A stretch of 34,577 nucleotides of DNA from Micrococcales bacterium (lineage in GTDB: Bacteria > Actinomycetota > Actinomycetes > Actinomycetales > Microbacteriaceae), in the NCBI GenBank assembly GCA_947489135.1, contig CANLCU010000007.1:1-34577 (forward strand), written 5' to 3'. Below are positions 15,569-23,075 of this stretch, in pieces. The translations under genes and the position numbers were made by a program. The notes beneath the pieces were generated by a model that saw nothing but the letters and a program-made list of their open reading frames with translations, ran no database searches and was not told where the DNA came from. Position 1 is the first letter of the stretch. Each line of letters starts with the position of its first letter.

Positions 15569-16894
15569 ATGACGGACAACATTTATTCCCGCTCGGCTAA
15601 AAGTTCTTGGCTTGCCCCAACAATTCAACATGCCATCTCTGGATCCGTCTCTTTGCCAGGCTCAAAATCGCTAACCAACCGTGAATTAGTGCTGTCTGCC
15701 CTTGCCTCATCACCCAGCCGCCTGATTAACCCCCTAGATTCAAGGGATTCCTCGCTGATGATTGAGTCCCTGATACAGCTAGGGACTCAAATCACCGTCA
15801 GCGAAAGGAGTGACTCTGTAATAGTCGCACCTACCACTGACATTGAGGGTCGAGAGCCCCTGAAAGCCCGTATTGACTGCGGTTTAGCCGGCACAGTCAT
15901 GAGATTTGTACCTCCTATGGCAGCCCTATTTGCTGGCGAAATCACCTTTGATGGCGATGAAGCTGCCCGCAGAAGACCTATGAAGACCACCATTGATTCC
16001 CTAAGAGCACTTGGGGTTTCAGTCGAAGATCAGGGCTCTGGATCTCTACCTTTTACCATCACTAGCTCAGGGGTTATCGAAGGTGACTACCTTGAGATCG
16101 ATGCCAGCGCTTCCAGTCAGTTCGTTTCTGGGCTTCTCTTGGCTGCTCCGAGATTTACTAAAGGTCTATCCCTTCGCCATGTTGGCAAAGACCTCCCTAG
16201 CCTTCCTCATATTGAGATGACTCTTGAATGTCTAAGACAAAGAGGCGTCAAAGTGTCCCAACCAGAAGAAACCCTATGGGTGGTTGAACCAGGACCGATT
16301 AGTGGTGGGGATATAAACATTGAACCTGACCTATCTAATGCAGGACCTTTCTTAGCAGCAGCTCTGGTTCTTGGTGGATCAGTAAGAGTAAAGAACTGGC
16401 CACTAACAACTACTCAGGTCGGTAAACACTTTGTTGAGATTCTCACTCAAATGGGAGCAAGCTTTGAAAGAGACGGTGATGATCTTGTCATCGCCGGAAC
16501 AGGAAGCATCAAGGGACTAGATATTGATCTATCTATTGGTGGTGAACTCGCTCCGGTAATTATTGCTTTAGCTGTTCTAGCTGATGGTCCTTCCAGAATT
16601 ACAGGTATTGCTCACCTTAGAGGGCATGAGACAGATCGTCTTGCAGCTTTGACTAATGAGATAAACAGCATTGGCGGAAAAGCTACTGAACTTGAAGACG
16701 GTATCGCTATTGAACCAAGTAGTGAATTACATTCAGGCACTTGGAAGACTTATGAAGATCACCGCATGGCAACTGCAGGAGCAATAATTGGTCTTAGAGT
16801 TCCTGGCATAACTATCGAAGACATCAGTGTCGTGAGTAAGACCATGCCTGAGTTTGTATCGCTATGGAATGGCTTGTTAGGAACCAACTCTTGA
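15569..16894 (+). CDS. aroA: 3-phosphoshikimate 1-carboxyvinyltransferase (EPSP synthase)
   Basis: Condenses shikimate-3-phosphate with phosphoenolpyruvate, the sixth step of the shikimate pathway. The 441-residue protein has the substrate motifs LPGSKSLTNRELVLSALA near the N-terminus, CGLAGTVMRFVPPMAAL around 110, GDEAARRRPM around 131-140, SASSQFVSGLLLAAPR around 178-193, the GHETDRLAAL segment around 352-361 and YEDHRMATAGA near the C-terminus. All key basic and acidic positions I can see are kept. It starts a three-gene run with rsgA (4-base overlap) and hisN, and is divergent from sigR, a conserved actinobacterial order. Confidence 0.96.
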   Translation: MTDNIYSRSAKSSWLAPTIQHAISGSVSLPGSKSLTNRELVLSALASSPSRLINPLDSRDSSLMIESLIQLGTQITVSERSDSVIVAPTTDIEGREPLKARIDCGLAGTVMRFVPPMAALFAGEITFDGDEAARRRPMKTTIDSLRALGVSVEDQGSGSLPFTITSSGVIEGDYLEIDASASSQFVSGLLLAAPRFTKGLSLRHVGKDLPSLPHIEMTLECLRQRGVKVSQPEETLWVVEPGPISGGDINIEPDLSNAGPFLAAALVLGGSVRVKNWPLTTTQVGKHFVEILTQMGASFERDGDDLVIAGTGSIKGLDIDLSIGGELAPVIIALAVLADGPSRITGIAHLRGHETDRLAALTNEINSIGGKATELEDGIAIEPSSELHSGTWKTYEDHRMATAGAIIGLRVPGITIEDISVVSKTMPEFVSLWNGLLGTNS

Positions 16895-17916
16895 GTTGGT
16901 TGTATGAGCCAGAACCTGGCCAACACGATATCGATGAGAGTGATATCAGGTCTAGACCAAACCCTAAAGGCAATAAGCCAAGAACAAAGACAAGACCTAC
17001 ATATAAAGATGCTCCTATCGGAATGGTTATTCAGGTTGATAAGGGTAGATACACAGTCATCGTTGATGAATCTAGAGAGATAACAGCAACACTTGGTAAA
17101 GAACTAAGAAAAGAAGGTGTTGCTGTTGGAGATCTTGTTGCCCTTGCTGGTGATACCTCTGACACAGTTGGAGCGCTATCTCGAATAGTTCGAGTGGAAC
17201 CTAGAACATCTCTCTTGAGACGAAGTGCTGACGATAGCGATCAGGTTGAACGAGTCATGGTTGCTAACGCAACCCAGATGCTCATTGTGGTGGCTATTGC
17301 TAACCCTGAACCTAGAACCAGATTGATTGATAGATACCTAGCTGCTGCATTTGATGCAGGTCTAAGACCTGCTCTATGTATTACCAAGGTAGACCTTGCT
17401 GATCCAACAGAGTTCCTCTCTAACTTCTCTGGATTATCAATTCCTGTAATTCTGAACAAACAGGAAAGTCCTTCACTAAAGGAACTCAATGACTTCTTGG
17501 CCAATGAGATCACCGTTGTTGTTGGACACAGCGGTGTTGGTAAATCAACTCTGGTGAATGCTGTCTCCCCTGGAGCTCTTCGTTCAACCGGTGGAGTAAA
17601 TGCTGTTACCGGTAGAGGAAGACACACCAGCAGCTCAGTAAGAGCTATCAATCTAAACAGAGAAACTAACTCCTGGATTATTGATACCCCAGGCGTTAGA
17701 TCCTTTGGTCTTGGGCATATCAAACTAGAGAACCTTCTAAAGAGCTTTGAAGACCTATGGGCTATTGCGGTTGATTGCCCTAGAGACTGCTCCCACCTTG
17801 CTGACTCCCCTGACTGTCTACTAGATGAAGCAATTGCTAATGGCACAATACCTGAAGCACGAGTTGATTCCCTTAGAAGACTCATGTCTTCTCTAGCCAA
17901 CTCATCTAACGAGTAA
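16891..17916 (+). CDS. rsgA: Small ribosomal subunit biogenesis GTPase RsgA
   Basis: A circularly permuted GTPase that helps mature the 30S subunit. An N-terminal basic linker is followed by an OB-fold (about 45-110). GTPase motifs then occur in permuted order: G4 TKVD at 165, G1 GHSGVGKS from 212, an RHTSS segment for G2, and G3 DTPGVR at 265. A C-terminal zinc site has Cys296, Cys300, His302 and Cys309. The frame opens at an ATG at 16864, but the TTG at 16891 overlaps the aroA stop as TTGA, has AGGA about 8 bases upstream, and gives a family-like N-terminus (SWLYEPEPG; 341 residues), so I prefer it. Confidence 0.95.
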   Translation: MSWLYEPEPGQHDIDESDIRSRPNPKGNKPRTKTRPTYKDAPIGMVIQVDKGRYTVIVDESREITATLGKELRKEGVAVGDLVALAGDTSDTVGALSRIVRVEPRTSLLRRSADDSDQVERVMVANATQMLIVVAIANPEPRTRLIDRYLAAAFDAGLRPALCITKVDLADPTEFLSNFSGLSIPVILNKQESPSLKELNDFLANEITVVVGHSGVGKSTLVNAVSPGALRSTGGVNAVTGRGRHTSSSVRAINLNRETNSWIIDTPGVRSFGLGHIKLENLLKSFEDLWAIAVDCPRDCSHLADSPDCLLDEAIANGTIPEARVDSLRRLMSSLANSSNE

Positions 17917-17925
17917 GTTTTATAC

Positions 17926-18735
17926 ATGGACTTCAGTAAAGATTTAGCTCTTGCCCTTGAGATGGCAGATATCGCTGACAAGATATCTCTAGATCGTTTC
18001 TATGCTCAAGATCTAGTAGTTGAAACTAAACCAGACTCATCTCCTGTTACTGATGCTGACAGAAGCGTTGAAGCAGCTCTAAAACAAGTTCTTCAAGAAC
18101 AAAGACCAGATGATTCCCTCATTGGTGAAGAGTATGGAACAGTTGGTGAAAACCTTCACGGCAAGGGAAGCAGAACCTGGATCATTGACCCAATCGATGG
18201 CACAGCTAACTTCATGAGAGGTGTGCCAGTATGGGCGACTTTGATTGCTCTGGCAATAGATGGCAAACCAGTAGTGAGTGTTGTTAGTGCTCCAGCTATG
18301 GGTAGAAGATGGTGGGCTGCTCCAGGACTTGGTGCACACACCAGACACATCGATGGTAGAGAAGTCCCAATTCAAGTTTCTAAAGTCAACAAGCTAGAGA
18401 ATGCTTCACTTAGTTATAACAACCTGAAGCTATGGGATCAGTTGGGTCAGCTAGACCAACTAATAGATCTATCTAGAAAGATTTGGCGAACCAGAGCATT
18501 CGGAGACTTCTGGTCATACATGCTCCTAGCTGAAGGAACTCTCGAGATAACAGCAGAACATGATCTAAAGATTTATGACATCGCTGCTCTAGTTCCTATT
18601 GTTGAACAAGCTGGTGGAACTATCTCAGATCTTGATGGTGATCTAACTACCCAGAGCTCTAGTGTTCTAGCAACTAACGGAATCCTTCACAGAACAGTGG
18701 CTGAACACTTCAGACACCCAAACATCAAGAACTAG
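17926..18735 (+). CDS. hisN: Histidinol-phosphatase, inositol monophosphatase family
   Basis: Likely dephosphorylates histidinol phosphate in histidine synthesis. The 269-residue protein has the metal-binding motifs of the IMPase family: SPVTDADRSVE (about 39-49), EEYG near 67-70, and IIDPIDGTANFMRGVPVWATLIAL (about 86-109); the late KIYDIAALVPIVEQAGG segment supplies the last metal Asp. The HisN assignment rather than inositol monophosphatase rests on its place after rsgA and on sequence style, and is inferred. It begins 9 bases after rsgA. Its TAG stop overlaps that of the convergent gamma-glutamyltransferase gene by four bases (CTAG). Confidence 0.87.
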   Translation: MDFSKDLALALEMADIADKISLDRFYAQDLVVETKPDSSPVTDADRSVEAALKQVLQEQRPDDSLIGEEYGTVGENLHGKGSRTWIIDPIDGTANFMRGVPVWATLIALAIDGKPVVSVVSAPAMGRRWWAAPGLGAHTRHIDGREVPIQVSKVNKLENASLSYNNLKLWDQLGQLDQLIDLSRKIWRTRAFGDFWSYMLLAEGTLEITAEHDLKIYDIAALVPIVEQAGGTISDLDGDLTTQSSSVLATNGILHRTVAEHFRHPNIKN

Positions 18736-20309
18736 ATTCCTGCTGCCTGACCGTCAACTCTGACATCGCTTCCCCAGGCTTGTGTTCCATTATCAAGAAT
18801 CTTCAATAGTTGAACAGCAGAGCCATGGCCATACTCAGGCAATAGCATCACGTCATGCCCCTTAGCCTTCAACTCATCAATGACTTCAGCTGAGACTCTT
18901 GATTCAATCTGAAGCTTTCCTGCTCCAGTTTCATAATCAGATGAATCACCAATCAAGTGCTGCCATCTTGCAGCTTCACAAGCTTCTTGAACACTCATGC
19001 CTAAATCAATCAGGGCAACTATTAGCTGGAAGTTTGTCTGCACTTGGATGTTTGCTCCAGGAGTTCCACCAACATAGGCAAGAGATCCATCAGGGTTAGT
19101 GACAGTCCAAGCGTTAAGGGTGTGAGCTGGTCTCTTGCCTGGCTCAATCAGGTTAGGTGAGTTCTCATCCAAACTAAAACCTGTAGCTCTGTTGTTTAGA
19201 AGAACTCCGGTTCCCTTAGGAACAAAAGCAGAACCAAAGCCATGGAACACACTCTGAATCCAGGACACAGCATTACCTTCAGCATCAGCCACGATGAAGT
19301 AGGTAGTGTCACTACCTTCCTTAGTGTCTCCTTCAGGACCGTTATAGGCCTTGTCTGGATTGATTTGCTTTCTTCTCATTGCAATGTGCTCTTGAGAAAG
19401 AATTCTTTGAGTATCAACAGGAACAAACTCTGGATCAGCAATGATTTCATTGCGGTCCATAAAGCCAATCTTCTTAGCCTCAACCATTAGGTGAATACGC
19501 TCAGCTTCTGAGAGCTTAGCTAGATCATTATCTTCAACCAGAAGAAGTTCTTCTAGAAGAATCATTCCTTGGGTTGGTGGAGGTTGACCATGAACAGAGT
19601 AACCACGGTAGTTAGCAGTAAGAGGTGCTTCAACTCTGGTCACGTGATTAGCAAGGTCTTCATGGTTAAACCAACCATCAGTTCCAGAAACAATCTTGTC
19701 CGCTACCTCACCCTTATAGAAACCATCTCTACCGTTTTGAGCAATCAGTTTCAAAGTGTTAGCTAGATCTTTCTGAATAACAACACCACCAATAGCAAGC
19801 GATGTGTGAATGCCCATATCTGCAAAGAAGGTAACCTCCGGAAAGAGTTTCAATAGACCTTGAATTCTCAAGACGAAATCTCTTGATGCAGGAAAACCAA
19901 ACTCTGCATACCTAATTGCAGGAGCAAGTATCTGTTCGATAGGTAACTTGCCATATCTCTCGTGGGCTGCGAACCAGGCTGCTACTGTGCCTGGCACAGT
20001 TGCAGATCTATAACCATGGTGATCAAACTTGTCTGTGAACTTATCTCTTGTTGCCGAGTGGCCTGCTTCACCGCTGCCATTGAAGGCTAAGTTCTCTTTT
20101 GTCTTTGCATGATGCGTAATTAGGAAAGCATCCCCACCAAGTTGAGATGCTCCTGGCTCAACTACTGAGATAACAGCACTCAGAGCAATCCCCGCATCTA
20201 TGAATGAACCACCAGCTTTAAGAATCTCTAGTGCTGCTGAAACAGCCAGAGGCTGGCTAGCAGCAGCTCCACCATTTCTTGAGTAAACGACTCCGCGATG
20301 TGTTTTCAT
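18732..20309 (-). CDS. Gamma-glutamyltransferase family protein (Ntn hydrolase, cytoplasmic type)
   Basis: A 525-residue autoprocessing N-terminal-nucleophile hydrolase. The predicted self-cleavage gives a large chain (1-334) and a small chain starting at Thr335 in SDTTYFIVADAEGNAVSWIQS. The substrate-region motif is PGKRPAHTLN instead of the GKRMSSSM of classical GGT, which places it with the YwrD/HpxW-like group, where oxamate amidohydrolase and acylase activities occur. No signal peptide is visible, unlike secreted GGT. Actinobacteria use mycothiol rather than glutathione, so a role in gamma-glutamyl or other amide turnover is more likely than glutathione breakdown. The ATG at 20309 lacks a strong ribosome binding site. 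It is divergent from the SDR gene by 56 bases. Confidence 0.88.
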   Translation of the reverse strand: MKTHRGVVYSRNGGAAASQPLAVSAALEILKAGGSFIDAGIALSAVISVVEPGASQLGGDAFLITHHAKTKENLAFNGSGEAGHSATRDKFTDKFDHHGYRSATVPGTVAAWFAAHERYGKLPIEQILAPAIRYAEFGFPASRDFVLRIQGLLKLFPEVTFFADMGIHTSLAIGGVVIQKDLANTLKLIAQNGRDGFYKGEVADKIVSGTDGWFNHEDLANHVTRVEAPLTANYRGYSVHGQPPPTQGMILLEELLLVEDNDLAKLSEAERIHLMVEAKKIGFMDRNEIIADPEFVPVDTQRILSQEHIAMRRKQINPDKAYNGPEGDTKEGSDTTYFIVADAEGNAVSWIQSVFHGFGSAFVPKGTGVLLNNRATGFSLDENSPNLIEPGKRPAHTLNAWTVTNPDGSLAYVGGTPGANIQVQTNFQLIVALIDLGMSVQEACEAARWQHLIGDSSDYETGAGKLQIESRVSAEVIDELKAKGHDVMLLPEYGHGSAVQLLKILDNGTQAWGSDVRVDGQAAGI

Positions 20310-20365
20310 GTGCCTATTCTGCCCGAGTTAGGGCGAGAGTATCTAAATAAGGCCATAATTGAGAA

Positions 20366-21052
20366 ATGGAATTCACTGGTAAAAACATCTTGGTAATTGG
20401 TGGCTCAGGAGCATTAGGTTCAGAGCTAGTGAGACAACTCTCTGCTCAAGGAGCAGTTGTCATGGCAACAGCAAGAAATGCTGACACAGCAGCTCGCATA
20501 CCAGCTGAAGCAGCGGTGAAGCTAGTTGTTGATCTTGAGAGCCAAGACAGCATCAAGACCCTAACTGATTACCTACTAAACCTAAACCAGCCAATTCATG
20601 GCATCATCAACGCAGCAGGTGTTGTTGGTTTCGCCAAAGCAACAGAGACAACTGCTCAAGATGCTGCGAAGCTCATGCAGATCAATAACCTAGGACCAGC
20701 AAGCATCATCTCTGCTCTTCATCCACTTCTTGCTCTAGATAAAGAAGCAGGATCATTTGTTGCTGGAATTACAGGAGTTGTTTCAGAGAAGGTATTCCCA
20801 GGGATGTCTGCCTACACAGTTTCTAAGTCTGCTCACGCTAGCTACCTAGCAACAATCACTCAAGAGTTCCGCAGAGACAAGATTCAAGTTACCGATGCTA
20901 AGCCTGGACACATAGAAACAGGTCTTGCTTCAAGAGCTATCTTTGGAACTGCTCCGGCTTTCCCTGAGGGCATGACTGCTGGCCATTTGGTGAGCGTGTT
21001 GCTAGAGGGTATAAAAGAAGGCAAGCCTGTAATCGGTAGTACCGAGTTCTAG
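20366..21052 (+). CDS. Short-chain dehydrogenase/reductase family protein
   Basis: A 228-residue Rossmann-fold oxidoreductase. The cofactor motif GGSGALGSE is at 12-20, a VVDLE segment follows the adenine site, NAAG lies at about 86-89, and the catalytic pair is in YTVSK (about 151-155). At the usual catalytic Ser position, 13 residues before Tyr, the protein has Gly (in AGITGVVSEK), with Thr one residue further; this may alter activity. The C-terminal part is short. Substrate not predictable. It is transcribed alone, divergent from the gamma-glutamyltransferase gene, and followed by a nested hairpin. Confidence 0.85.
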   Translation: MEFTGKNILVIGGSGALGSELVRQLSAQGAVVMATARNADTAARIPAEAAVKLVVDLESQDSIKTLTDYLLNLNQPIHGIINAAGVVGFAKATETTAQDAAKLMQINNLGPASIISALHPLLALDKEAGSFVAGITGVVSEKVFPGMSAYTVSKSAHASYLATITQEFRRDKIQVTDAKPGHIETGLASRAIFGTAPAFPEGMTAGHLVSVLLEGIKEGKPVIGSTEF

Positions 21053-21059
21053 GCTTGCC
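21020..21059 (+). terminator. Nested hairpin at the end of the SDR gene
   Basis: GGCAAGCCT (21020-21028) pairs perfectly with AGGCTTGCC (21051-21059), enclosing a second perfect palindrome, CGGTA/TACCG (21034-21044). The outer left arm and inner stem lie in the last codons of the SDR gene. Downstream bases are TAAATTCTTTA, not a clean T run, so this is a probable, imperfect terminator or an mRNA 3' structure. Confidence 0.5.
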
Positions 21060-21073
21060 TAAATTCTTTATTC

Positions 21074-21093
21074 AAGAAACAACTAAGTTTCTT
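21074..21093 (-). terminator. Weak hairpin after the Cys-rich micro-ORF
   Basis: AAGAAAC (21074-21080) and GTTTCTT (21087-21093) form a 7-bp stem with a 6-base loop, immediately after the micro-ORF stop on the minus strand. AT-rich and with little T tract, so modest as a terminator. Confidence 0.35.
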
Positions 21094-21159
21094 CTAATCG
21101 TTTGAGTTACCTTGGCACTTGCAGCCTTCGCCACAACCGCATTCCTTGTCATCCAACAT
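21094..21159 (-). CDS. Cysteine-rich 21-residue micropeptide (putative metal-binding)
   Basis: A short ORF starting ATG (21159) and ending TAG, too short for standard gene calling. It encodes a 21-residue acidic, hydrophilic peptide with four cysteines at residues 7, 9, 13 and 15, spaced CxCxxxCxC with Gly, Glu and Lys between them, similar to metal-thiolate clusters in metallothioneins. A strong ribosome binding site, GGGAGG (21172-21167), lies 7 bases before the ATG, one of the best in the window. The gene lies on the same strand as and downstream of ychF with a 92-base gap that contains a palindrome and a TTGACC, so it may have its own promoter. I do not recognise a named family. Metal binding, redox sensing or chaperone-like roles are all only possible. 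Confidence 0.65.
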   Translation of the reverse strand: MLDDKECGCGEGCKCQGNSND

Positions 21160-21166
21160 CTTCACA

Positions 21167-21172
21167 CCTCCC
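21167..21172 (-). promoter_or_regulatory. Ribosome binding site of the Cys-rich micro-ORF
   Basis: GGGAGG on the minus strand, 7 bases before the ATG at 21159. It is the main evidence that this very short ORF is translated. Confidence 0.7.
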
Positions 21173-21228
21173 AAAGAATCTCTAGTGTTTGAAGTATCGC
21201 AGACCCTCTAAGTTTTACCCTCAATTAG

Positions 21229-21239
21229 GTCAACTTGAC
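21229..21239. promoter_or_regulatory. 11-bp palindrome between ychF and the micro-ORF
   Basis: GTCAACTTGAC is a perfect inverted repeat (5-bp arms). On the minus strand it contains a -35-like TTGACC that points toward the micro-ORF; the sequence 17 bases on, TAGAGG, is only a weak -10. It could be an operator. Confidence 0.35.
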
Positions 21240-21251
21240 TAGGTGTCTTTG

Positions 21252-22325
21252 TTAGACGTTGAACCTAAACTCAACAACATCTCCATCACGCATGACATAG
21301 TCTTTGCCTTCCATGCGGACTTTACCTGCTGCTTTGGCATCAGCCATGGAACCAGCAGCTATGAGATCTTCAAAAGAAACAATTTCAGCTTTGATGAATC
21401 CTCTTTGGAAATCAGTATGGATAACACCAGCTGCCTGAGGTGCTGTTGCACCTTTCTTTATGGTCCATGCTCTAGTTTCTTTAGGACCAGCAGTTAGGTA
21501 GGTCTGTAGGCCTAGAGTGTTGAAACCAATACGAGCAAGCTGGTCTAAGCCAGACTCATCTTGCCCAAGAGAAGCTAGAAGTTCATTAGCTTCTTCAGGA
21601 GAAAGATCAATAAGTTCGCTCTCAACCTTGGCATCTAAGAACACTGCTTCTGCAGGAGCAACTAGGTCAGCTAACTGCTTACGTTTAGAGGCATCGCTAA
21701 GCACAGACTCATCAACGTTGAAGACATAAAGAATAGGTTTAGCAGTTAGCAGACCAAGTTCTTTAATTGGCAGTAGATCAATAGTTGAAACTGATAGAGG
21801 CTTACCTGCATTTAGGAACTCAAGGGCTTGGTCTACTGTGTCAAGAACAGCAGGCTCTACTTTCTTACCCTTAACTTCTTTTTCAATTCTTACTCGTGCT
21901 TTATCTAGAGTTTCTAGATCAGCCAAGATTAGCTCTGTGTTGATTGTTTCAATATCACTTGAAGCATCAACCTTTCCATCAACGTGAATAACATCAGGAT
22001 CAACAAAGCCTCTTACTACCTGAGCGATAGCATCCGCTTCGCGGATGTTAGCTAGGAACTTGTTTCCTAGTCCCTCACCAAGAGATGCGCCTTTAACAAT
22101 TCCAGCGATATCAACAAATGACACAGGAGCTGGAAGCAATTTTTCACTGGAGAAGATATTGGCGAGCTTCTGAAGTCTTGGGTCAGGCAGGTTTACAACA
22201 CCGATGTTGGGTTCAATGGTTGCGAAGGGATAGTTCGCTGCCAACACATTGTTCTTAGTTAGTGCGTTGAAGAGAGTTGATTTGCCGACGTTTGGTAGTC
22301 CGACGATACCGATTGTTAGAGCCAT
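21252..22325 (-). CDS. ychF: Redox-regulated/translation-associated ATPase YchF
   Basis: An OLA1/YchF-type P-loop protein of the Obg-related group, 357 residues, associated with ribosomes and usually hydrolysing ATP rather than GTP. G1 is GLPNVGKST at 9-17, the conserved [12 protein letters not shown] switch follows at about 31-42, and [11 protein letters not shown] is G3. A coiled-coil segment lies mid-protein and a TGS-like domain closes the C-terminus ([22 protein letters not shown] and the final [10 protein letters not shown]). The ATG at 22325 has no strong ribosome binding site, and a 14-bp palindrome lies just upstream of it. It is divergent from the exonuclease gene. Confidence 0.96.
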   Translation of the reverse strand: MALTIGIVGLPNVGKSTLFNALTKNNVLAANYPFATIEPNIGVVNLPDPRLQKLANIFSSEKLLPAPVSFVDIAGIVKGASLGEGLGNKFLANIREADAIAQVVRGFVDPDVIHVDGKVDASSDIETINTELILADLETLDKARVRIEKEVKGKKVEPAVLDTVDQALEFLNAGKPLSVSTIDLLPIKELGLLTAKPILYVFNVDESVLSDASKRKQLADLVAPAEAVFLDAKVESELIDLSPEEANELLASLGQDESGLDQLARIGFNTLGLQTYLTAGPKETRAWTIKKGATAPQAAGVIHTDFQRGFIKAEIVSFEDLIAAGSMADAKAAGKVRMEGKDYVMRDGDVVEFRFNV

Positions 22326-22329
22326 TCAA

Positions 22330-22343
22330 GCAAGTTTACTTGC
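22330..22343. promoter_or_regulatory. Palindrome immediately upstream of ychF
   Basis: GCAAGT TT ACTTGC has 6-bp arms and a 2-base centre and lies 5-18 bases before the ychF ATG. It occupies the ribosome-binding region and could act as an operator or an mRNA hairpin. Confidence 0.35.
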
Positions 22344-22391
22344 CTAAAGCCCTCTGCCTTCGGTGTCTTGGGCTTTGGGTTAGATTGAACC

Positions 22392-22970
22392 ATGCCGCTA
22401 AATTTCACAGCCATCGACTTTGAGACCGCTAATGGGTCTTCAGCTAGTCCCTGTGCTGTTGGTTTAGTGAAGGTAGCTGAAGGCAAGATCGTCGATACCT
22501 TCTCCACCTTGATAAAGCCCCCTTATCCAAATGACTGGTTTGCAACAGGAAACATAGGTGTTCATGGCATCCACCCACAGGATGTGTTGGATGCTCCTAC
22601 TTGGGCAGAAGCCTTAGAGCAGATGATTGGGTTTATTGGTATGGATGACCTGATTGCTCACAATGCAGGGTTTGACATGGGGGTATTGAGATCTAGCGCT
22701 GCCCTAATCGAGGCTAAATTACCTGATATTCGCTATGGTTGCTCCTTGATTATGGCTAGAAAGACCTACAACCTAGACAGTTACAGGCTCAATCAGGTGG
22801 CTTATGCCATAGGCCATGAGGAGTTTGACCACCATGATGCCCTAGCCGATAGTGATGCCTGTGCCAGGATTGTCATCCATATGGCTGACAGGCATGGGGT
22901 TTCTAGCCTTGATGAGCTAGCCAAGCTAACTAACCATAAGATCAAGAGCCTTAGGCCTGAACCTGCCTAA
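22392..22970 (+). CDS. DEDDh 3'-5' exonuclease (DnaQ/epsilon-like)
   Basis: A 192-residue DnaQ-like exonuclease domain. All active-site residues are visible: Asp9 and Glu11 in AIDFET, Asp95 in HNAGFDMGVL, and His148 with Asp153 in HHDALADSDA. A short C-terminal tail follows the domain. It is a stand-alone DEDDh exonuclease acting on DNA or RNA rather than the main replicative proofreader, judging by the FETANG-type start seen in many actinobacterial stand-alone proteins. The ATG has no ribosome binding site, and a TAGATT ends 6 bases before it, so the mRNA may be leaderless. A gccta/taggc stem at 22965-22978 includes the stop codon. Its codon use appears less CTA/AGA-biased than its neighbours. 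Confidence 0.87.
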   Translation: MPLNFTAIDFETANGSSASPCAVGLVKVAEGKIVDTFSTLIKPPYPNDWFATGNIGVHGIHPQDVLDAPTWAEALEQMIGFIGMDDLIAHNAGFDMGVLRSSAALIEAKLPDIRYGCSLIMARKTYNLDSYRLNQVAYAIGHEEFDHHDALADSDACARIVIHMADRHGVSSLDELAKLTNHKIKSLRPEPA

Positions 22971-22984
22971 ATCTAGGCATTTGT

Positions 22985-22990
22985 TATACT
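22985..22990 (+). promoter_or_regulatory. Likely -10 element of the sugar-kinase/aldolase operon
   Basis: TATACT lies 85 bases before the kinase ATG. No good -35 stands at the expected distance. The leader from here to 23075 would be about 80 bases, with no riboswitch that I recognise. Confidence 0.4.
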
Positions 22991-23075
22991 TTTCAAGTTA
23001 GCCGACAGTGCCGTTTGCTCTAATTAGCCAGATTTATTGGGCATCTAAACAGATACGAGTGAGTAGGAGAAACAC

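Noticed and set aside
17241-17981. 246-codon minus-strand ORF opposite rsgA
   Set aside because: It is a long shadow of rsgA in another frame; rsgA carries every expected GTPase and zinc motif.
22316-22507. 63-codon minus-strand ORF over the ychF/exonuclease divergent region
   Set aside because: It overlaps the conserved N-terminus of the exonuclease and would collide with the ychF promoter region.
22965-22978. Terminator after the exonuclease gene
   Set aside because: The GCCTA/TAGGC stem is only 5 bp with no T run; it is noted but not counted as a terminator.
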